A stretch of 64,000 nt of DNA, from positions 91,861 through 155,860 of the forward strand of contig JBIQHD010000008.1 of assembly GCA_044508835.1 (NCBI GenBank), in the 5' to 3' direction. The position numbers and the translations under genes were made by a program. This DNA comes from JAKFDI01 sp044508835. GTDB lineage: Bacteria > Pseudomonadota > Gammaproteobacteria > Burkholderiales > Burkholderiaceae_C. Below, piece by piece: positions 63,193 through 64,000 of the stretch (the first letter of the stretch is position 1; each line of letters opens with the position of its first letter). Below the pieces are notes generated by a model. The model did not search any database and had not been told where the DNA came from. It saw only the letters and a program-made list of their open reading frames with translations.

Positions 63193-64000
63193 CGTTTCGA
63201 GAACAGGCCGTTCGGCCGCCACAGCAATACGGCGATGAACACGCCGTACGAGAGCAGCGACTTGAGGGAGGGATTGGTGAAATGCATGCCCAGCGCCTCG
63301 ATCACGCCCAGCAGCAGGCCGCCGGCCAGCGTGCCGCCCATGCTGCCGAAGCCGCCGAGGGTGATGACGATCAGCGCCGTCACCGTGTAGGGCTCGCCCA
63401 TCGCCGGCGTGATGGTGTAGGCCATCGATAGCAGGCAGCCCGCCACGCCCGACAGGCCCAGGCCGACGCCGAACATCAGCGGGTGCAGGCGCTTCGTGTC
63501 GATGCCCACCAGCTGCGCGCCGATGGGCGACTGCATCAGCGCCCGCACGCCCTTGCCCAGCAGCGTGAAGCGCAGCAGCGCCATCAGCGCCAGCGAGAAC
63601 AGCAGCGCCAGGCCGAACACCAGCAGCTTGTTGGCCGCGAACTGCGTGCCGCCGACATGCACCGGCTGCGTCAGGTAGTCGTAGCCGCGCAGGTCGCCGC
63701 CCCAGGCCCAGGCGGCGAGGTTCTGCACCAGGAACATCAGGCCGAAGGCGACCATCAGGCCGCGCGCCTCGAACACGTCCACGTTCGGCGCGTCGGCCGC
63801 CAGCTTGCGGAAGGTGAGGCGGTGGATCATCAGCCCCAGCCCCAGCAGCAGCACGAACACCGCGGGCAGCATCGCCAGCGGCGACCAGCCCAGCAGCGTG
63901 GCCGCCATCCACGTGACGTACGCGCCCAGCATCAGGAACTCGCCGTGCGCGATGTTCAGGATGCGCATGAGGCCGTACTGCAGGTTCAGGCCCAGGCCCA
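63189..64000 (-). CDS. livH: ABC transporter permease LivH, 5' end cut off
   Basis: The last 270 residues of a LivH permease. The frame is open to the window edge (GLGLNLQYGLMRILNIAHGEF), so the start is outside. NIAHGEFLMLGAYV, GLSGVAGCLLSMAYTITPAMG and TLGGFGSMGGTLAGGLLLG are family marks. It overlaps livM. The periplasmic binding protein gene is not in the window. Confidence 0.92.
   Translation of the reverse strand, partial: GLGLNLQYGLMRILNIAHGEFLMLGAYVTWMAATLLGWSPLAMLPAVFVLLLGLGLMIHRLTFRKLAADAPNVDVFEARGLMVAFGLMFLVQNLAAWAWGGDLRGYDYLTQPVHVGGTQFAANKLLVFGLALLFSLALMALLRFTLLGKGVRALMQSPIGAQLVGIDTKRLHPLMFGVGLGLSGVAGCLLSMAYTITPAMGEPYTVTALIVITLGGFGSMGGTLAGGLLLGVIEALGMHFTNPSLKSLLSYGVFIAVLLWRPNGLFSKR

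Overview
The window is high-GC (about 75% by eye) DNA from a Gram-negative bacterium. A Bug/TctC-type solute-binding protein, a cyanide-insensitive-type cytochrome bd oxidase, a Liv-type ABC transporter, a TRAP transporter and many small stress proteins point to Betaproteobacteria, order Burkholderiales (Comamonadaceae, Rubrivivax or Ramlibacter-like). No rRNA, tRNA, CRISPR array, phage or transposase gene was recognised.

Layout. 1-2.5 kb: the end of a TRAP permease, then a WYL regulator divergent from an HNH-like protein of unknown function, with two identical palindromes between them. 2.7-6.4 kb: a tightly overlapping ybhP-clsB-ybhN-udgX operon. 6.4-15.8 kb: many small envelope, stress or disordered proteins (LapA-like, CBS, PAP2, GlsB/YeaQ, DUF883-like, DUF421, Q/N-rich, acidic), plus a hybrid histidine kinase and a convergent single-domain response regulator. 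16-24.9 kb: an eight-gene glycan operon (GT4, SDR, GmhB-like phosphatase, GT9, carbamoyltransferase, GT2, GT9, GT) with mostly 4-base start/stop overlaps. 25-30.4 kb: topoisomerase IB, DUF2383, and a second set of glycan genes (GT4, DUF2334 deacetylase, PAP2, GT4). 30.5-38.4 kb: MscS, an Asp/Glu racemase-like protein, an ABC exporter with an AI-2E permease, BrkB, a sigma-54 activator and a BON lipoprotein. 38.5-43 kb: TSUP permease, TctC, cydAB. 43-57 kb: CsbD, a Ser/Thr kinase with an OmpA-like lipoprotein, a DUF2157/GDYXXLXY membrane protein, SDR, PBP1A, UspA, GabD, HDOD and a second TSUP permease. 58-64 kb: an extradiol dioxygenase-like protein, a salicylaldehyde/vanillin-type dehydrogenase and livFGMH (livH is cut by the window edge).

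The most striking pattern is regulatory. About twenty upstream regions carry a sigma-54 -24/-12 element (GG-N10-GC, mostly GG[CT]A[CT][AG]-N4-TTGC) in the correct orientation. They precede mostly envelope, stress and glycan genes. They are absent from the transport, respiratory and catabolic genes (tctC, cydAB, liv, aldehyde dehydrogenases). The window also encodes a sigma-54 activator whose receiver domain has Gly in place of the phospho-accepting Asp. Together these suggest a sigma-54-driven envelope/stress regulon covering cardiolipin synthesis, surface glycan, peptidoglycan synthesis and small stress proteins. The regulon, and any link to this activator, are inferences.

Other notable structures are a leader with a terminator upstream of the second TSUP gene that looks like a riboswitch, dispersed palindromic repeats placed just after stop codons, one repeat that supplies the C-terminus of topoisomerase IB, and one repeat-like segment read in frame inside the carbamoyltransferase.
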